Of a stretch of DNA of 8,273 bases, positions 5,811-8,273 are shown piece by piece. The notes beneath the pieces were generated by a model that worked only from the letters and a program-made list of their open reading frames with translations, was not told the DNA's origin and ran no database searches. The DNA is taken from the NCBI GenBank assembly GCA_002328485.1, contig DCUF01000078.1, forward strand, positions 35,279-43,551, written 5' to 3'. Position 1 is the stretch's first letter. Each line of letters opens with the position of its first letter. Position numbers and translations under genes: made by a program. The stretch is from Deltaproteobacteria bacterium UBA2221 (GTDB lineage Bacteria > Desulfobacterota > Syntrophorhabdia > Syntrophorhabdales > WCHB1-27).

Positions 5811-6680
5811 ATGTCTTCAACAGTACTCGACGAAACGGTGGACGTTATCTGTGAAAAATACGGCGAACGATTACGGTGGATTACGGTGGAAAGGCTCGCT
5901 GTGGGTGTCTTTTTTACAGCAGTCAAGCTGTCCTGTGGTAGCGGCGGCATCTCTTACACGCCGGCCATAGAAATTCATTCCGATCCGGGGCCGCCGCCTT
6001 TCAACATGGACCCGCCGCGCAGATTCAAGGGGATGCCTGTGGTAGAGGTCCTTGCTTCGAGGGAGAACAGTATCCTCTTCCGAACCATTCGCCTTGTGGT
6101 CATGAATGCCCTTGCGGCAGGTCCTCTTGGCCAAGGGGAAAGATATCAGGTTGTCGAGGGTCCGGACGTACTCGATCTGATCGATCTTGATCGGGTCAGA
6201 AGGATTGCCATGGTCGGTGCTATCGTGCCATTCATCCGCCGGTTGAAGGATTTTCCGGGAGTCGAGCTAAAGGTCATCGAAAAGAAAAGCAATACCCTAA
6301 CAGAGGATACAGGGCACTTTTGTGCGCCTCTTGAACAGACGCAGCAGGCACTGGCCGAATGCGACCTTGCGATCATCACCGGCGCCGCTGTTGCAAACGG
6401 TACAATCGATTCCCTTCTTGAGTGGACATCGCCTAACGCCTCCACCCTTGTCGTCGGCCCGACGGCAAGCTTCGTACCCGATGCCCTTTTTTCGAGGGGG
6501 GTAGCCATCGTCAGCGGCGTCATGGTTTCAGATCCCGACCGGGCCGTGGACATGGTTTCGGAGGGTGCCCTCGCCTACCATCTCTTTCACGAGTGTGTCA
6601 AGAAGGTCAGTTGTATCAACCCAAACAGGATGAACGGACCGCTGTGTATAGCCAGGGGCTTTCAAAACACCGGCAGATAG
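5811..6680 (+). CDS. DUF4213/DUF364 domain protein, putative metal-chelation family
   Basis: A 289-residue protein from the ATG at 5811, which has GGAG nine bases upstream. ATG at 5796 and 5769 and TTG at 5739 are also in frame and less likely. The N-terminal part (about 1-105, including WITVERLAVGVFFTAVKL and GISYTP) fits the DUF4213 domain. The C-terminal part (about 125-255) fits DUF364: RIAMVGAIVPFIRRLKD, ECDLAIITGAAVANGTID, LVVGPTASFVPDALFSRGV, and SGVMVSDPDRAVDMVSEG. DUF364 is annotated as putative heavy-metal chelation and is often found beside metal transport or cofactor genes; no enzyme activity is established. The extreme C-terminus is unusual, with H257, H260, C262, C268 and C279 clustered as possible metal ligands. 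It is first in a run with FmdE (26 bases later) and a methyltransferase. Confidence 0.88.
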   Translation: MSSTVLDETVDVICEKYGERLRWITVERLAVGVFFTAVKLSCGSGGISYTPAIEIHSDPGPPPFNMDPPRRFKGMPVVEVLASRENSILFRTIRLVVMNALAAGPLGQGERYQVVEGPDVLDLIDLDRVRRIAMVGAIVPFIRRLKDFPGVELKVIEKKSNTLTEDTGHFCAPLEQTQQALAECDLAIITGAAVANGTIDSLLEWTSPNASTLVVGPTASFVPDALFSRGVAIVSGVMVSDPDRAVDMVSEGALAYHLFHECVKKVSCINPNRMNGPLCIARGFQNTGR

Positions 6681-6706
6681 AGGCCCGACACAATTTGGAG
6701 GAAAGT

Positions 6707-7324
6707 ATGGGAGAAAACCGTCTCGATCTGAGGACCTGCCTTGAAGAGGCCAAAGCATTCCACGGGGATGTCTGCGCAGGAATCGTCCTTGGAACCCGCC
6801 TCGCTCTGCTTGGCCTTCAAGCGATCGGCATCGATGACCCCAAAGGCAAGGACCGAAAAGATTTGATTGTCTACGTTGAAACTGACCGCTGCGCCACGGA
6901 TGCTATACTGAGTGTGACCGGATGCCACCCAGGGAAACGGTCCATGAAGATTCTGGACTATGGCAAGATGGCGGCAACCTTTATAAACGTCAAGACCGGC
7001 AAAGCCGTGCGGGTCGTTGTCCGAAGCAAGGGGAAGCCCGGCGATACGAGGACCCGAGAGGTGATAGACCAGGAGCCGCCCATCGATCTTGAACAATACG
7101 TGGTCATGCCGGCCGACAAGCTATTTATGCTCCAGGACGTAACCGTGCATTTAAGGCCCGAGGATATGCCGGGGAAACCGTCGCAGATATCGGTATGTTC
7201 GGCCTGTGGAGAACAGGTTATGGACAAACGAGAGGTGGTACGGGACGGCAAGATTCTTTGCAGGCCTTGTTCTGACGGCATAAGCTACTACGGAGCCGTT
7301 TCTCCGCCACGACCAGCAACGTGA
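6707..7324 (+). CDS. FmdE family protein with C-terminal zinc ribbon
   Basis: A 205-residue protein. The ATG at 6707 is preceded by GGAGG (6697-6701) at five bases, so the longer frame from 6593, overlapping the DUF364 gene, is rejected. The FmdE domain covers about 8-150. Its conserved features are FHGDVCAG (H19, C23), VETDRCATDAI (C62), TGCHPGK (C73) and LDYGK (D84). The C-terminus has CSAC (C164, C167) and CRPC (C185, C188), a four-cysteine zinc ribbon. FmdE is named for its place in the molybdenum formylmethanofuran dehydrogenase operon of methanogens; bacterial members occur outside that pathway and their function is not settled. D21 stands where many members have His (FHGH). Its place between DUF364 and a methyltransferase suggests metal or cofactor handling, not methanogenesis; no other formylmethanofuran gene is present here. 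Confidence 0.9.
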   Translation: MGENRLDLRTCLEEAKAFHGDVCAGIVLGTRLALLGLQAIGIDDPKGKDRKDLIVYVETDRCATDAILSVTGCHPGKRSMKILDYGKMAATFINVKTGKAVRVVVRSKGKPGDTRTREVIDQEPPIDLEQYVVMPADKLFMLQDVTVHLRPEDMPGKPSQISVCSACGEQVMDKREVVRDGKILCRPCSDGISYYGAVSPPRPAT

Positions 7325-7333
7325 GTTGATAAG

Positions 7334-8153
7334 ATGATATCGGATCTGTTGGAATCGGTTGACTGGAACGACCTCTGGAAAGAGCTGAGGGCGCGTCGGA
7401 CAATCGTCCAGAAAAGCGCCTCGGGCTGGGATAAACGATCTTCTCAGTCCAAGCGGGCCATTCCAGAGGACTGTTACGTTCAGGATTTCCTGGGCATCAT
7501 GAAACCTCAACCAGACTGGACGGTGCTTGATATGGGATGCGGATCGGGCATCTTGGCCCCCCCTTTCCGGCTTGGTCAGACAGATCACAGCCGCCGACTT
7601 CTCGCAAGGTGTGCTGGATGCCCTCGCTGAGGAATGCAAGACCAGAAATATCACCAATATTACGGTTAGAAACCTCGCTTGGGAAGACGACTGGCAGGCA
7701 GCCGGGATCGAAAGGCATGACGTCGTTCTTGCATCCCGTTCGCTGGTTCCCGATGATCTCCGTGAGGCAATCGTCAAGATCGACGCCACAGCCCGAAAGA
7801 AGGTTCTGATTGCGACTATAGTGGACGACGGGCCCTTTGACCGTAGGGTCTTTAAGGCCGTGGGACGGCCCCTCAATGCTGGTCCCGACTACATCTGCAA
7901 ATACAACCTGCTCCACCAGATGGGTATCTTGGCAAACGTCAATTTTATCACCCAGGATCCTCGGAGGTTCGAAAGTGTTCAGGATGCCTTCGATTCCATG
8001 AGTTGGATGCTGCACAACCCCACCGATTCCGAAAGAGCCGCCCTGGAAAAGTTTCTATCCCTCCATCTGGTGAAGGAGGGCGACTTCTGGGCTACAGACT
8101 ACGATTTATCGCCCATCTGGGCGGTTATTTGGTGGGACAAAACGGTAAGGTAA
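7334..8153 (+). pseudogene. Class I SAM-dependent methyltransferase, split by a frameshift at a C7 run
   Basis: The gene starts at ATG 7334, nine bases after the FmdE stop, and reads MISDLLESVDWNDLWKEL through VLDMGCGSGILAP (SAM-binding motif I, residues 64-76). That frame then ends at 7630 in unrelated sequence. The homologous continuation is in the +1 frame from about 7563: LSGLVRQITAADFSQGVLDAL (motif II, acidic residue contacting the ribose) on to WAVIWWDKTVR at 8153. The change falls in seven C (7557-7563). Six or nine C would restore a protein of 272 or 273 residues. Possible explanations are a sequencing error, a real recent mutation, an on/off slippage tract, or programmed +1 frameshifting. 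The rest of the second half looks intact and under selection, which argues against an old pseudogene. The substrate is unknown; the neighbours suggest a metal-related small molecule or cofactor. Confidence 0.82.
7557..7563 (+). repeat. C7 homopolymer at the frame change in the methyltransferase
   Basis: Seven consecutive C follow ATCTTGG and precede TTTCC, directly after the motif I codons. The upstream frame reads GCC CCC CCT and the downstream frame CCC CCC CTT. This is the exact point where recognisable methyltransferase sequence moves from one frame to the other. Confidence 0.9.
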
Positions 8154-8203
8154 AAGACGCCACAGGTAGGGGGCAAGAAACAACAGTACGCTTCTTCTTT
8201 TCC

Positions 8204-8238
8204 TCCTCACTCCTCACTCCTCACGCCTTACTCCTCAC
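8204..8238. repeat. Tandem heptamer TCCTCAC, five copies
   Basis: Copies at 8204, 8211, 8218, 8225 and 8232. Four are exact TCCTCAC and the fourth is GCCTTAC. The array begins about 50 bases after the methyltransferase stop, in a pyrimidine-rich stretch, and is not inside any recognisable gene. A period of seven does not keep a reading frame, so it is most likely an intergenic short tandem repeat that varies by slippage. Confidence 0.85.
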
Positions 8239-8273
8239 CGCTTTATTTGTGCGGCCTCACCGCCACTGCCATC

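Noticed and set aside
6593..6706. Longer FmdE start overlapping the DUF364 gene
   Set aside because: The extra 38 residues are out-of-frame DUF364 sequence, and a perfect GGAGG sits directly before ATG 6707.
7151..7876. 241-codon minus-strand ORF under FmdE and the methyltransferase
   Set aside because: It is antisense to two recognised domains and resembles no known family; a shadow of GC-rich coding sequence.

Overview
The window looks like chromosomal DNA from an anaerobic bacterium, most likely of the Desulfobacterota/Deltaproteobacteria type. This is an inference from gene families and context: a large soluble PAS-GAF kinase with a NarL-type regulator, a DUF4197 protein, a dodecin, and a DUF364-FmdE-methyltransferase cluster. 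No rRNA, tRNA, CRISPR array, transposase or phage gene is visible.

Left part, minus strand (1-4763). The transcription order is a DUF4197 exported protein (4699-3974), a 900-residue cytoplasmic sensor histidine kinase with four PAS domains and one GAF domain (3836-1134), and a NarL/FixJ response regulator (1121-462) only 12 bases after the kinase. About 430 bases further on, at the very edge, the first nine codons of another minus-strand gene can be read (29-1). Its N-terminus resembles a response regulator. The 416 bases between the two regulators hold no convincing gene but carry short repeats.

Middle (4736-5562). DUF4197 and a dodecin-like gene are divergent, with a good promoter for each and an 8-bp inverted repeat between and overlapping them. 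The dodecin converges on a small standalone tRNA-binding-domain gene. The two share a long hairpin with perfect 16-base outer arms, a likely bidirectional terminator.

Right part, plus strand (5811-8153). An AT-rich leader precedes a tight three-gene run: a DUF4213/DUF364 protein, an FmdE-family protein with a C-terminal zinc ribbon, and a class I SAM-dependent methyltransferase. The methyltransferase is split into two overlapping frames at a run of seven C, right after its SAM-binding glycine motif. The three genes probably form one operon handling a metal or metal cofactor. Its substrate is unknown, and this is the most promising candidate here for an undescribed system. The window ends in a tandem heptamer repeat (TCCTCAC).
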